Below, in pieces: positions 1-13,033 of a DNA stretch of 64,000 nt; the first letter of the stretch is position 1; each line of letters opens with the position of its first letter. Source of the stretch: Corydoras sp. C115 (Eukaryota; Chordata; Actinopteri; Siluriformes; Callichthyidae); the NCBI GenBank assembly GCA_019802505.1, contig JAFMOC010000206.1, positions 1,605,001 through 1,669,000 on the forward strand, written 5' to 3'. The notes beneath the pieces were generated by a model that worked only from the letters and a program-made list of their open reading frames with translations, did not search any database and was not told the origin of the DNA. The position numbers and the translations under genes are program-made.

Positions 1-131
1 TGGTGAGTGAGTAATTAGATTTAATTTCAGGCAAGTAATCTTAATTTTGTTATAAACCTAATAGTTTGTATTCAGATTGTATTTTTCAATAATAATAATA
101 ATAATTATAAATGAGTAATGCTCTCTCTCAC

Positions 132-734
132 TTGTGCTGGACGTTCTGCGGTCATCGGTTTCGGACTCCTGCTCATCACTTAAAGACGGCATCATCGTCC
201 ACTCAGCCTTTATCACGCGACGCTGGGGTAACGGCTTCCACTCCTCCTCCGTCCAATCAGCGCACAGCTCTGTCAGAGCGTCAAGCTCGCCCTCGCCCTC
301 GTAATCACTCTCCTCGTCCTCGTCCTCCACCAGGCTTCTCAGTTTCCCCGCAGAACCGTCTCCCTCCCGGGACATTTCGTGTTCCTGAGTAACTGCATCT
401 TTCTTTAGGAACCAGGGAGGAGCTTCAGAAGTAGCTCCGGCCGTTCTCCAGTATCTCTCCATCCGCTCGTTCTGCTCTTCTGCCTCAAAGTCATCTGATT
501 GGCTGTCGCTCCCCTCACGCCAATCCCAATCCGCTCCATCCTCCTCTGCCGCTTGCTCCCTCCACGCGCTCACCCAGTGCATTCTGGGAGACGGTTTGGT
601 TTCTGTACAGGTGCGGGCTGATCTTGAGTTGGGACTGTTTAACGGAACAGCAGCAGCATTCTGCCATCTGATTGGAGGATGAAGCTGGTGGGAAGACCAT
701 ACCTGCACATCTGGATCGAAGAGGTCACTTACTA

Positions 735-805
<71 letters not shown>

Positions 806-814
806 CACGCACAA

Positions 815-864
<50 letters not shown>

Positions 865-1174
865 ACATACACACACAAACAGACAGACACACACACACAC
901 ACACAAACAAACACACACACAAACGCAAACACACACGCAAACACACACACACACAAACAAACAGACACTCAAACACAAACACACACACATACACACATAA
1001 ACAAACACACACACAAACAAAAACACACACACAAACAAAAACACACACAAACAAAAACACACAAACACACAAACGCAAACACACAAACGCAAACACACAC
1101 AAAAACAAACACACACACAAACGCAAACACACACAAACGCAAACACACACAAACGCAAACACACACACAAACAA

Positions 1175-1205
<31 letters not shown>

Positions 1206-1394
1206 TAAACAAACACACACACAAACACACACACACAAACACACACACACACACACATAAACAAACACAAACACACACACAAACAAACGCACACACACAC
1301 AAACAAACACACACACAAACACAAACACAAACACACACACATAAACACACACACACACACATAAACAAACACAAACACACACACACAAACAAAC

Positions 1395-1485
<91 letters not shown>

Positions 1486-3390
1486 AACAAACACACACAC
1501 AAACAAACACACACACAAACACACACACATAAACAAACACACACAAACACACACACAAACAAACACACACACAAACAAACACACACACACAAACACACAC
1601 ACAAACACACACACATAAACAAACACACACACAAACACACAAACACACACACACACAAACACACACACAAACAAACACACACAAACACACACACAAACAA
1701 ACACACACACATACAGTATTAATCTAAATTGTAGAACCCAATACAATGGCTGATGAGTATATAGTGGTTATTATATTGTGTCATTGTAAAAATAAGTTGT
1801 ATTAATACAACGGCATGGTGGCTTAGTGGTTTAGCATGTTCTCCTCTCAGCGCTAGGGATTCCCGGTTCGAATCCCCATCTGGGTGGAGTTTCCATGTCC
1901 TCCCCGTGTCTGCGTGGGTTTCCTCCGGGTTCTCCGGTTTCCTCCCACAGTCCAAAAACTCAATTGAGTTCTCCAAATTGCCCCATATAGAGTGTGTCTG
2001 TGTGAGTGAGTGTGTGCCTAGCGATGGATTGGTGTCCTGTCCTGGGTGTATCTGCCCAGCGCCCGAAACGTTCTCCCCTGGATGGGCATGTGGAACCCCC
2101 CCGCGACCCTAATAGAGGATAAAGCGGGAGATAATGAATTAATGAATGAATGAATGAATGTCGGGCGGCATGGTGGCTTAGTGTTTAGCATGTTCTCCTC
2201 TCAGCACTAGGGATTCCCGGTTCGAATCCCCATCTGGGTGGAGTTTCCATGTTCTCCCCGTGTCTGCGTGGGTTTCCTCCGGGTTCTCCGGTTTCCTCCC
2301 ACAGTCCAAAAACATGGATCAAGTCAATTGAGTTCTCCAAATTGCCCCATATAGAGTGTGTCTGTGTGAGTGAGTGTGTGCCCAGCGATGGATTGGCGCT
2401 CTGTCCTGGGTGTATCTGCCCAGCGCCCGAGACGTTCTCCCCTGGATGGGCATGGGGAACCTCACTGCGACCCTAATAGAGAATAAAGCGGGAGATAATG
2501 AATGAATGAATGAATGAATGAATAATGTCTAAAAATAGCACTAGAGGACACACTATTGGGACCAATAATTGTGATACCGCACTGTATCCATACTGTCTCT
2601 CACTTCCACGTACGCACCTGCTTTTAAGGCCCGGTCACTCTTAACCAGCAGCTCTCTCGCCGTGTTCCTCTCGCTCGGCTCCTTTACCAGACCACCCCTG
2701 ATGACATCACAGGTCAGAGGGTCACATCCCGGGGGGATTTCCCACAAAGGGGCGGACTCGCTCACTATCTGCACGGACGGACCGATTACGGACAGGGTCT
2801 TGAGACCTGGTGAGAGTTCAGTCGAGGCTCATGTTCCGCTTACCTTCAGACACAGGGGGTGAGTGTAGTACCGCGTCCAAGGCTGGTGCCCACTAAGCAT
2901 GTGCAGCAGCATGCAGCAGCTGCTCCAGATGTCGGCTTTGCCAGAGCGAGGATCGCCGCGAGCCACCTCAGGTGCCATGTGACTCTCCGTGCCACGCAGC
3001 CCGTTACCTTTAACGACATTCACGGTTCTGCTAGTCATCCATCCAACCATGTCTGCATAATCTCATAATAATAATAATAAAAATAATAATGGTGGCTTAG
3101 TGGTTAGCACGTTCTCCTCTCAGCACTAGGGATTCCCGGTTCGAATCCCCATCTGGGTGGAGTTTCCTCCGGGTTCTCCGGTTTCCTCCCACAGTCCAAA
3201 AACATGGATCAAGTCAACTGAGTTCTCCAAATTGCCCCATATAGAGTGTGTATAAGTGTGTGCCCAGTGATAGATTGCCCCCCTGTCCTGGGTGTATCTG
3301 CCCAGCGCCCGAGACGTTCTCCCCTGGATGGGCATGGGGAACCCCCCCCCCGCGACCCTAATAGAGGATAAAGCGGAAGATAATGAATGA

Positions 3391-3436
<46 letters not shown>

Positions 3437-6400
3437 TTAGGCGGCACGGTGGCTTAGTGGTTTAGCATGTTCTCCTCTCAGCGCTAGGGATTCCCGGTTC
3501 GAATCCCCATCTGGGTGGAGTTTCCATGTCCTCCCCGCGTCTGAGTGGGTTTCCTCCGGGTTCTCCGGTTTCCTCCCACAGTCCAAAAACATGGATCAAG
3601 TCAATGGAGTTCTCCAAATTGCCCCATATAGAGTGTGAGTGTGTGAGTGAGTGTGTGCCCAGCGATAGATTGGCGCCCTGTCCTGGGTGTATCTGCCCAG
3701 CGCCCGAAATGTTCTCCCCTGGATGGGCATGGGGAACCCTAATACCCTAATAAAACCCGCGACCCTAATAGAGGATAAAGCGGAAGATAATGAATGAATG
3801 AATTAAAAATAATAATAATAATAATAATAATAATATTAGGCGGCACGGTGGCTTAGTGGTTTAGCATGTTCTCCTCTCAGCGCTAGGGATTCCCGGTTCG
3901 AATCCCCATCTGGGTGGAGTTTCCATGTCCTCCCCGCGTCTGAGTGGGTTTCCTCCGGGTTCTCCGGTTTCCTCCCACAGTCCAAAAACATGGATCAAGT
4001 CAATTGAGTTCTCCAAATTGCCCATATAGAGTGTGTCTGGGTGTGTGACTGTGTGCCCAGCGATGGATTGGCGCCCTGTTCTGGGTGTATCTGCCCAGCG
4101 CCCGAGACGTTCTCCCCTGGATGGGCATGGGGAACCCCCCCCCCCCCCCGCGACCCTAATAGAGGATAAAGCGGAAGATAATGTATGAATGAATATATAT
4201 TATTATTATTATTTGGGGTCTCTATGTTACCGCTGGAGGATTTTACCTCTAAAGGTCTTAGTGCTGTATCCTGTCTGATCCAACATCTCCGCCGATCCGA
4301 AATCACAAAGAAAACAGCTTCGACCGTCCTCAGAGAGCAAGACATTGTCCACTACACACACACAATAAATTAATTGGTTGATCAAATACAATTTATGGTA
4401 CACATATAAAGGACTCATCCAACTGCAGCCTCATAAATGACGTTTTTATTCATTAAATTCAATTTTAACACTGATTTTGAACTTTGACCAAATGCTGATT
4501 AGTAAATGAGAGGCAGAGCCAAGGAATCGATCGATCGATCATTACAGACCTTTCACATCCAGGTGAATGATGTTTCTGCAGTGCAGGTGATGGAGGGCCT
4601 GAAGGACCTGACGGTGATAAAACAGAGCCACGTCTTCAGAAAGCTTCCCTCGCAACTTTAGCATCTGACCGACTGATCCTGAAACAGAGACGCGATATCA
4701 ACAGCATCACCCTCCATTACACTCTGAAACCTTTACAAAATTATCGGCGGCACGGTTGCTTAGTGGTTGGCATGTTCTCCTCTCAGCGCTAGGGATTCCC
4801 GGTTCGGATCCCCATCTGGGTGGAGTTTCCATGTTCTCCCCGTGTCCGCGTGGGTTTCCTCCGGGTTCTCCGCTTTCCTCCCACAGTCCAAAAACATGGA
4901 TCAAGTCAATTGAATTCTCAAAATTGCCCCATGGTGGCACGGTGGCTTAGCGGTTGGCATGTTCTCCTCTCAGCGCTAGGGATTCCCGGTTCGAATCCCC
5001 ATCTGGGTGGAGTTTCCATGTTCTACCCGTGTCCGCGTGGGTTTCCTCCGGGTTCTCCGCTTTCCTCCCACAGTCCAAAAACATGGATCAAGTCAATTGA
5101 GTTCTCCAAATTGCTCCATGGTGGCACGGTGGCTTAGCGGTTGGCACGTTCTCCTCTCAGCGCTAGGGATTCCCGGTTCGAATCCCCATCTGGGTGGAGT
5201 TTCCATGTTCTCCCCGTGTCCGCGTGGGTTTCCTCCGGGTTCTCCGCTTTCCTCCCACAGTCCAAAAACATGGATCAAGTCATTTGAGTTCTCCACATTG
5301 CCCCATATAGAGTGTGTCTGTGTGAGTGAGTGTGTGCCCAGCGATGGATTGGCGCCCTGTCCTGGGTGTATCTGCCCAGCGCCCGAGACGTTCTCCCCTG
5401 GATGGGCATGGGGAACCTCCCCGCGACCCTAATAGAGGATAAAGCGGGAGATAACGAATGGATGAAAAAAATTGCCCCATATAGAGTGTGTGTGTGAGTG
5501 AGTGTGTGCCCAGCGATGGATTGGCGCCCTGTCCTGGGTGTATCTGCCCAGCGCCCGAGACGTTCTCCCCTGGATGGGCAGGGGGAACCCTCTCACAACC
5601 CTAATATAGGATAAAGCAGAAGATCTTTTGGACACGCCCCCTTCTTGCTCTAGTGTGTATTTCCTCCACTTACAGTATAGCTGGACTTTGTAGTTTTGCA
5701 ATTCCAGACTGTAGTTCATCTTTGTTTTTTGTTAGTCCCCTGTTGGTTCTCTGTTCTCTATTAATCAGGAGCATCACAGAACAGATATCATTTGGGTGGT
5801 GGATTGTGTATTGTCTGTTCTGCAGTGACACTGATGCAGCGAGGGGGGTTTTAGTGCAGCAGTGCTGCTGGAGTTTCATTTAAACCCCTCAGTGACACTC
5901 TAAAACTACAAAGTCCATCTTTACGGGACGTGGAACCAATAACATGGACAATAAGTGGAGCAAAAAGGTTTTAGTGGTGTAAATACTTATGAGACAGTTC
6001 CATTTTACAATTACTCCAAGATATTAATTACCAGGTTTCAGGTCCATGAAGAGGACGATGTTGAGACCTTCTCTGATGACACCATAGAGCTGCAGAACCC
6101 GTGCTGAGTCCAGTCTGCTCCACGTCCCCACTTCCTCCCAGCTAAAACTATTGATTGGGATCTGAAAATGTTTTAAAAGGAAAAACTAAGTTTTAAAAAA
6201 GGGCGTCTCACGTTATCAACTCCCAGCCATTGGGTTTCTCTCTTTAATTCCGTGCCGTCCACTCACTCTTTTTGCTGCGCAGGTGAACCCGGTGTGTTTG
6301 TCACGAACGCTGAAGACGTCACCGTACGAACCGCTTTGTAAGTGCCGAAGTACAGAGTAATGCTGGCCTTCCCGATACTCCCCGTTCTTCACCCGCAGAA

Positions 6401-8840
6401 ACTGCAAAACAAAATGTAGATGTTTAAAGCCACTGAAATAACCCAGAGGGGAAATGGATTGCTCTGATTCTTATTTTTTTTTATTAAATTTTTTATTAGG
6501 GGAAGAATAAAAAAAGTACCCTTACATTACTTTTTTTTTTAGCATTTTTTACATTAATACAAATGAATTTTTGTTTTTCCAAAATTCATTCGTTCATTCA
6601 TTCATTTATTCATTCATTCATTATCTTCCGCTTTATCCTCTATTAGGGTCACGGGGGGGTTCCCCATGCCCATCCAGGGGAGAACGTCTCGGGCGCTGGG
6701 CAGATACACCCAGGACAGGGCGCCAATCCATCACTGGGCACACACTCACACTCTATATGGGGCAATTTTGGAGAACTCGATTGACTTAATCCATGTTTTT
6801 GGACTGTGGAAGGAGACCGGAGAACCCGGAGGAAACCCACGTGGACATGGGGAGAACATGGAAACTCCACCCAGATGGGGATTCGAACCGGGAATCCCTA
6901 GCGCCGAGAGGAGAACGTGCCGACCCACTAAGCCACCGTGCCGCCCTCAAATGTAAAATAATTCTCCGATTTCAGACCTTCTGTGAATGAAAGAGGAATC
7001 CCTCGTTGTCATGGTTTTTTTCCTGCACAGCCGCTTTGATCATTTCACGAAAAACTGGCCCGAAGTCACAGTGAGGACTTGTGTTGGTCACGACCCCCTG
7101 ATATTTAGTAAAGTCAAGCTCAAGCTTCAGCTCTGAAGCAGTGCGGTCTTCGTCATCACTGTATGTGCTGCTCGAAGGTGAAGCGTTGTACAGGTCACAG
7201 GAGGCATGTTCTAAATAGCTAAAATTGAAGACACGGCTTCCAGTGGTGCTAAACGAAGACGCGGACGTGCCCCGAGTCGTATAACTGGAGGCTTCAGAAC
7301 TGGATCGGGACGAGGCCGAGCCCCACTGTGCCTCGGCGAGGCTGTGGGAGTCGTACAAGTCCTCGTCGGAGTTACCGCCACGTCCAGCATCCCTGACCCG
7401 TGATTCGTTGCTAAGGAAGGATGAGCCACAGACGGCGTCTATGCTGCAGGCTGGTTCTGCCCACTCGACGTACCCCGGTCTCTTTAGTTCATAGTGCGGA
7501 AAGGCAGCATCACCAGAATTAAAGTCCTGTGATATACTAGACGTCGAGGTATCGTCAGCTTGGATGCTCCGGGCATAAATATACGCTGACTCGGCATGAG
7601 GCAGGAGCTCCGAAGCTCTCGTGCTGGAGTAAATATCAGAGCGAGACAGGTCAAGATCATCAACTTCGTTGTGAGGGATCCATGCATGAGCCTCTGTCTC
7701 CCGTCTCCTCCTTCGACGGGTTTGGCGCCTCCGAAAATGCCCTCTGTTTGAAGTGGGGTGATTCCTAAAAGAATGAGATAACAGATATGTGATCATCGTC
7801 CATCAAAAGCATCTCACACACACACGTCTTTTTGTTATAAATAAAATGCATAAAGCCATAACAATACTTCTGTGTTTGTGAAAAGTGTAAATTACTATAA
7901 ATTCCTACATGGAAGTGCAAATTTTGGTTTTCTCTGGCAAGCCATATTTCAAAATTTTGCCGAAAGCCAATCCTGAAGATTCAAAGGGCAGACAAAATTA
8001 GGCAGTGGTAGCTCAGTGGTCAGGGCATTGGGTTATCAATCTGAAGGTTGGGGGTTCAAATCCCAGGTCCACTGAAGTTACCAATGTGGCTCCTTGATCA
8101 AGACCCTTAACCCTCATTGCTCCAGGGATGTTGTGATGAACCCTGTGCTCACCTTGTAAGTCGCTTTGGATAAAAGCGTCCAATAAATGACCAAATGTAA
8201 TGTAATGTATGTACTATAGAATAGAGTGTCATAAAAGCTCCAGTAGTGGTGCCATTCAATCTAATACACAGGGATTTTTGTAAAGAAATCAATCATTCAT
8301 TCATTCATCCATTATCTTCCGCTTTATCCTCTATTAGGGTCGCGGGGGGGTTCCCCATGCCCATCCATGGGAGAACGTTTCGGGCGCTGGGCAGATACAC
8401 CCAGGACAGGGCGCCAATCCATCGCTGGGCACACACTCACTCACACAGACACACTCTACATGGGGCAATTTAGAGAATTCAATTGACTTGATCCATGTTT
8501 TTGGACTGTGGGAGGAAAGCGGAGAACCCGGAGGAAACCCACGCGGACACAGGGAGGACATGGAAACTCCACCCAGATGGGGATTCGAACCGGGAATCCC
8601 TAGCGCTGAGAGGCGAACGTGCTAAACACTAAGCCACCGTGCCGCCGAAACACAAAATATAAATTGCAATTTTATTTGCTTCAGAAGGCAGTGGTCCCCA
8701 AATGCACCTAGCTACAAAAATGTCCACGGAGTCTCTTAATGAGCAAAAATGTTGTGTGTATGTGTGTGTGGTTACTGACATTTTAAGCGGGGGATTGTTG
8801 AGTTTCATGCTGGATGGACAGAACTCCTGATGATGCTCAG
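132..8840 (-). CDS. map3k14: NF-kB-inducing kinase (MAP3K14/NIK-like), 3' end outside window
   Basis: Serine/threonine kinase of the non-canonical NF-kB pathway; the family phosphorylates IKK-alpha in the cytoplasm. Coding exons in transcript order: 8808-8780 (ATG at 8808; the exon begins at 8840), 7764-6978, 6401-6267, 6161-6032, 4678-4550, 4351-4247, 3007-2844, 2768-2618, 731-132. Phases agree at every junction, giving about 743 codons before the window ends. The N-terminal exon has an Arg-rich patch and long Ser/Asp-rich stretches. The kinase domain shows CAAKR (ATP lysine), HLDVKVDN (catalytic loop), DFGSA and GTESHMAPEV, plus DIWSSCCMLLHML, which is close to NIK. The acidic C-terminal exon contains EEEWKPLP, like human NIK. 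The first glycine of the Gly-rich loop is replaced (LQSGSYGDV). A GTGAGA donor at 131-126 suggests more exons to the left; without it the frame runs through an ATT repeat into poly-Ile and stops at 58. Confidence 0.9.
733..1712. repeat. CA-rich satellite-like array, about 980 bp
   Basis: Almost pure ACAC with regular AAAC, ATAA and CGCA variants. It sits in the last visible intron of map3k14 and reaches the acceptor of exon 731-132; on the transcript it is a (UG)n tract. Confidence 0.95.
1812..2520 (+). mobile_element. SINE-A, two tandem copies (1812-2160, 2164-2520)
   Basis: Both lie in the last intron of map3k14, antisense to the gene. The first lacks ACATGGATCAAGTC after the CCAAAAA block. 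Confidence 0.8.
3089..4195 (+). mobile_element. SINE-A, three copies (3089-3395, 3440-3800, 3838-4195) separated by AAT repeats
   Basis: The first has a shortened core (FN of the ATGTTCTCC block missing). Copies two and three share nearly the same TATTAGGCGGCACGG entry and (AAT)n tail, suggesting local duplication. Confidence 0.8.
3394..3434. repeat. (AAT)n microsatellites at SINE ends
   Basis: AAT repeats here and at 3806-3835, 19261-19292, 30914-30948; (ATT)n at 55977-56006 and in the last visible map3k14 exon region at about 92-110. Confidence 0.85.
4747..5625 (+). mobile_element. SINE-A head triplication (heads at 4747, 4933, 5121) plus a tail fragment 5470-5625
   Basis: Two heads of about 187 bp end at the same point (AAATTGC[CT]CCATGGTGG) before the third, full copy ends at about 5464. 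This is a partial tandem duplication of the head, not three insertions. Confidence 0.75.
5680..5965 (+). repeat. Older interspersed DNA repeat with TGGACTTTGTAGTT ends
   Basis: TGGACTTTGTAGTT near 5682 and AACTACAAAGTCCA near 5902 form inverted ends. The interior has TTTGGGTGGTGGATTG and GCAGCAGTGCTGCTGGAG, a sequence I associate with catfish and characin genomes. Also in part at 19727-19985, 44108-44240 and 52500-52555. Confidence 0.6.
6578..6945 (-). mobile_element. SINE-A copy in a map3k14 intron
   Basis: Full-length, same sense as map3k14, 33 bases from the donor of the large exon. Confidence 0.8.
8001..8205 (+). mobile_element. Second SINE family (SINE-B), copy 1
   Basis: tRNA-like head GGTAGCTCAGTGGTCAGGGC with B box GGTTCAAATCC, a middle part with AGACCCTTAACCCTCATTGC (V-SINE-like core), and a 3' end GTCGCTTTGGATAAAAGCG followed by ATGTAATGTAATG. 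Confidence 0.75.
8290..8646 (-). mobile_element. SINE-A copy in the first coding intron of map3k14
   Basis: Full-length, same sense as the host gene. Confidence 0.8.
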
Positions 8841-8874
8841 CTGAAATACATAAACATAAAATATTACTTCAAGC

Positions 8875-8877
<3 letters not shown>

Positions 8878-8916
<39 letters not shown>

Positions 8917-8976
8917 AACTAGTGAAATACTGCCATCTAGTGGCCAAATTACAGAACGCAGTTTAAAAAGAAAAGG

Positions 8977-9036
<60 letters not shown>

Positions 9037-9074
9037 CTATATATTATATATATATATATATATACACACACACA

Positions 9075-9153
<79 letters not shown>
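8878..9153. repeat. AT arrays with an A run
   Basis: (AT)n at 8878-8911, about 31 A at 8978-9008, then (TA)n with short CACACA blocks to 9153. Confidence 0.9.
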
Positions 9154-9517
9154 TTCTTTTTCCCAATGTTTTTTTTTCTTAAACTGCCACTAGTTTTCAA
9201 ATTTATCAGCATTTATGAACCTACTTTGCAAACAATAATTAATAAACAATGTGGCGTACATTCAGCCTGAGCGATGACATTTACGCCCTTTGTTTGTGAT
9301 TCAGGCATCTGATTGGAAGTTTCCATTTCAATTACGATTTCATCTTCTGCCTTAGAATTGTGAGACAGAAAAAGCAAAAGAGAAAGAAAAAGAGAGAATC
9401 AGTATACGCTTTGTAGGCCTTGGATTGAATAACATTAATAAAGAAAACAGGACACGTGGAAGAGGCAAGGAAGCCAGACAGCAAGTTCCAATGTCCTCCA
9501 CATTTAAGCCATTCGTG

Positions 9518-9551
<34 letters not shown>

Positions 9552-9559
9552 AGTGAAGT

Positions 9560-9672
9560 GAGCATACATGCCTGGAGCAGTGGGCAGCCCTGTACACAGC
9601 ACCCGAGGAGCAATTGGTTCTTGCCCAAGGGCACTTCAGCCATAGTACTCGGTGGGAACAGATATCAGTAGA
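9560..9672 (-). repeat. Possible old interspersed repeat
   Basis: CCTGGAGCAGTGGGCAGCCC and TTGCCCAAGGGCACTTCAGC resemble a widespread fish repeat. Recognised from memory only. Confidence 0.35.
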
Positions 9673-9704
9673 AACTGATATCCAGTTAATCAATCAATAC
9701 TCCG

Positions 9705-10058
9705 ACATTCATTCATTCATTATCTCCCGCTTTATCCTCTATTAGGGTCGCGGTGGGGTTCCCCATGCCCATCCAGGGGAGAACGTCTCGGGCGCTGGGC
9801 AGATACACCCAGGACAGGGCGACAATCCATCGCTGGGTACACATTCACTCACACACTCAAACTCGCTCTATATGGGGCAATTTAGAGAACTCAATTAACT
9901 TGATCCATGTTTTTGGACTATGGGAGGAAACCGGAGAACCCGGAGGAAACCCACGCGGACACGGGAAGAACATGGAAACTCCACCCAGATGGGGATTCGA
10001 ACCGGGAACCCCTAGCGCCGAGAGGCGAACATGCTGACCACTAAGCCACCGTGCCGCC
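9705..10058 (-). mobile_element. SINE-A copy between map3k14 and grn
   Basis: Full-length; begins with ATTCATTCATTATCTCCCGC and ends ACCGTGCCGCC. Confidence 0.8.
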
Positions 10059-10843
10059 CTGGATCAAAACAGTGTAGTTATTAATAGCAAAGATATTCAA
10101 GTGTGAGCAGCAGCAGCTGTTTCTGTCACTCGTTTCCATTCAAACATACATTTCCTCTCTCTGGCCAAAAGTATGTGGACACATGCATCGCACAGTCAAA
10201 TCTGATCAACATTTCAACGCACGAACATGAACAAGAGGATCCTCCTTAAGGCCTGTTAAAACCTCTCACAAGGACTGCATTCAGTCCCCGGTTTATTCTG
10301 AACAATCACAATCAGAGCTCTAATCATCTCGAACCTGTTAAAGAGGGGTTTACACTTGTGTGGACATACAGTATGTCCATTAAGTTTATACTGAAACAGA
10401 CTTATGCAGATTGTTCTAAAATATAAACATCCAGATGTTTTCTTTTACTGAACATGCTACTTCAGCAGCTTTATATTCCTATAGTGTCAATAATGGGGAT
10501 AAAAGGTCCCCATATAACTTCCATTTAATTATATAGCTTTAATTATAACACCAGACATCTATAAAGAAAATCTATATTAGTATCTTAGCATAAATATTTG
10601 ATGATGGTGAGTTTACCTGAGTGAGCTGCAGTGTCTGGATCATCACATTTAGTACCGCAGACAAGATCTAATCAAAGTCAGCTCTAGATATTCCATCCAT
10701 CCGCTGTGACATTACTGACATAGCAGCAACTTCCATAACTCATCCACTCACCAATCTACAACTGCCACGCGCTATGGCAACACCATCCAGACCTCTTGTT
10801 TACCAAAACACTGCAACAAGCTTACAGGTTCAATTATTTTGAG

Positions 10844-10847
<4 letters not shown>

Positions 10848-10933
<86 letters not shown>

Positions 10934-10953
10934 GTGTGTGTGTGTGTGTGTGT
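10848..10953. repeat. (AT)n followed by (GT)n
   Basis: About 84 bases of AT then about 20 of GT. Confidence 0.9.
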
Positions 10954-11199
10954 GGCAGTGTTTTCCCTGACAAACCTAAAAACCTAATTGTATTCTGCAT
11001 ATATGAAACCTATAATAATTACATAAAAATATAACATAAAATATAAAAATGGTAGAAGTGATGGTGGAACCCTGTTCTGTGTCACTTATTTCAATTAAAT
11101 TAATTAATTTTGATATATATAACATTACCAAACAGCAATTTAAAAAAAGATTTCTTGAACATTCCAACAGAAATATCAAACATATAACTTCTATAAAAT

Positions 11200-11553
11200 C
11201 CATTCATTCATTATCCTCAGCTTTGTCCTATATTAGGGTCGCGGGGGGGTTCCCCATGCCCATCCAGGGGAGAACATTTCAGGCGCTGGGCAGATACTCC
11301 CAGGACAGGGCACCGATCTATCGCTGGGCACACACTCATTCACACAGACACGCACACATACTATATGGGGCAATTTGGAGAACTCAATTGACTTGATCCA
11401 TGTTTTTGGACTGTGGGAGGAAACCGGAGAACCCGGAGGAAACCCACGCGGACACGGGGAGAACATGGAAGCTCCACCCAGATGGGGATCCGAACCGGGA
11501 ATCCCTAGCGCTGAGAGGAGAACGTGCTAAACCACTAAGCCACCGTGCCGCCC
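11200..11553 (-). mobile_element. SINE-A copy with a perfect 14-bp target duplication
   Basis: Flanked by AACTTCTATAAAAT at 11186-11199 and 11554-11567. It interrupts one copy of a local tandem duplication. Confidence 0.85.
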
Positions 11554-12990
11554 AACTTCTATAAAATGAATTTAGAAATTAATCGTCAATACGACTTTTC
11601 CCCCCATTTTTAGCCAATTAATTTATGTGCATATCTCGAAATAAATAACTGTTTTATGCAAAAAGTCGCATATTTTGGTCAACAATTTAATGGAATTTAT
11701 CTGTTTATAATTTATTTTAAGCAGATAATCATTGCAAAAAAAAACAAAACAAAAAAAAAACAGGTCATATAGTCACATTAACAGCTTTGATTTTTTTTAT
11801 TTTCAAATGGCATTTGAAACATGTAAATAATCAAAGCTAATTAATTAATTACCAGGGTTCGTTTAACATTCTGATAAACCTAATAACAGCAATAATAACT
11901 TAAATCTAAAGGCCTTCATCACCTGCTCGAGCTAAATGTTACAATCCAAAAAGTTAATAGAGGATTCCTTTGTAAAATTCTAAATGTCTGTGGTGGCAAA
12001 CCAGATTAAAGTGAATTAAAATTTAATAATATGGAACTATAAATCCACTACAAATTATAACCTTAATCCCACCCAGCTCCCCTTTAATCTGGAGCGTTTT
12101 TAAAATGGTGATAAAGCACCTCAGGTGGAAAACAGCATTGTGATTGGATATCGAAGGGTAAACTTTTCCATGGGTTTGACTTGATGAGGGGTAGTGTGTC
12201 AGTGTGAGTGGGTGGGTTAGCTGTAAATGAGTGGCGCTTAAGACACTTTTTCTGGACAAATGGACAAACCATTTCCGATTGGATGAGTTATGCAAATAGA
12301 AGGAGTTTGCCCCCATTTTTAGCCAATTAATTTATGTGCAGATCTCGAAATAAAATCAACTGTTTTATGCAAAAAGTAGAGTTATGCAAATAGGAGGAGT
12401 TTGAAAGTATGTGTGTGTGTGAATGGGCGGACTCGGAGGCGTTTGAGTGAGTGTGTGGAGTTCGAAAGTTTAATATTGACTTGTATGAGTGGGAGGAGTC
12501 TGTTAAAAAAAATGAAAAACGCATTGTGCCATGGCAGCGGTTGATTCTGACCGGACATGAGGAGCCTCTGACTATGACGGGAGATTGAGCTAGATTAGAA
12601 TCCGATGTACGCTGAGTGTTTGAGTGTTGAGTCCCTGTAAAGCAGGAGTCGCTATTCTGCATATATGAAACCTATAATAATTACATAAAAATATAATATA
12701 AAATATAAAAATGGTAAAAGTGATGGTGGAACCCTGTTCTGTGTCACTTATTTCAATTAAATTAATTAATTTTGATATATATAACATAACCAAACAGCAA
12801 TTTTAAAAAAGATTTCTTGAACATTCCAACAGAAATTTCAAACATATAACTTCTATGAAATTAATTTAAAAATTAATCGTCAATACGACTTTCCCCCCCC
12901 ATTTTTAGCCAATTAATTTATGTGCAGATCTCGAAATGAAATCAACTGTTTTATGCAAAAAGTCGAGTTATGCAAATAGGAGGAGTTTGA

Positions 12991-12995
<5 letters not shown>

Positions 12996-13028
<33 letters not shown>
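12996..13028. repeat. (GT)n microsatellite
   Basis: Uninterrupted GT inside the second unit of the local duplication; the first unit has a shorter GT at about 12410. Confidence 0.9.

Positions 13029-13033
<5 letters not shown>

Noticed and set aside
725..1708. Several open frames of 190-560 codons made of Cys-Val or Thr-His repeats
   Set aside because: They are translations of the CA/TG array. Only the non-repeat end at 132-731 is a real exon.
4747..5464. Three separate SINE insertions
   Set aside because: The first two units end at the same internal base, so a partial tandem duplication of the head explains them better.
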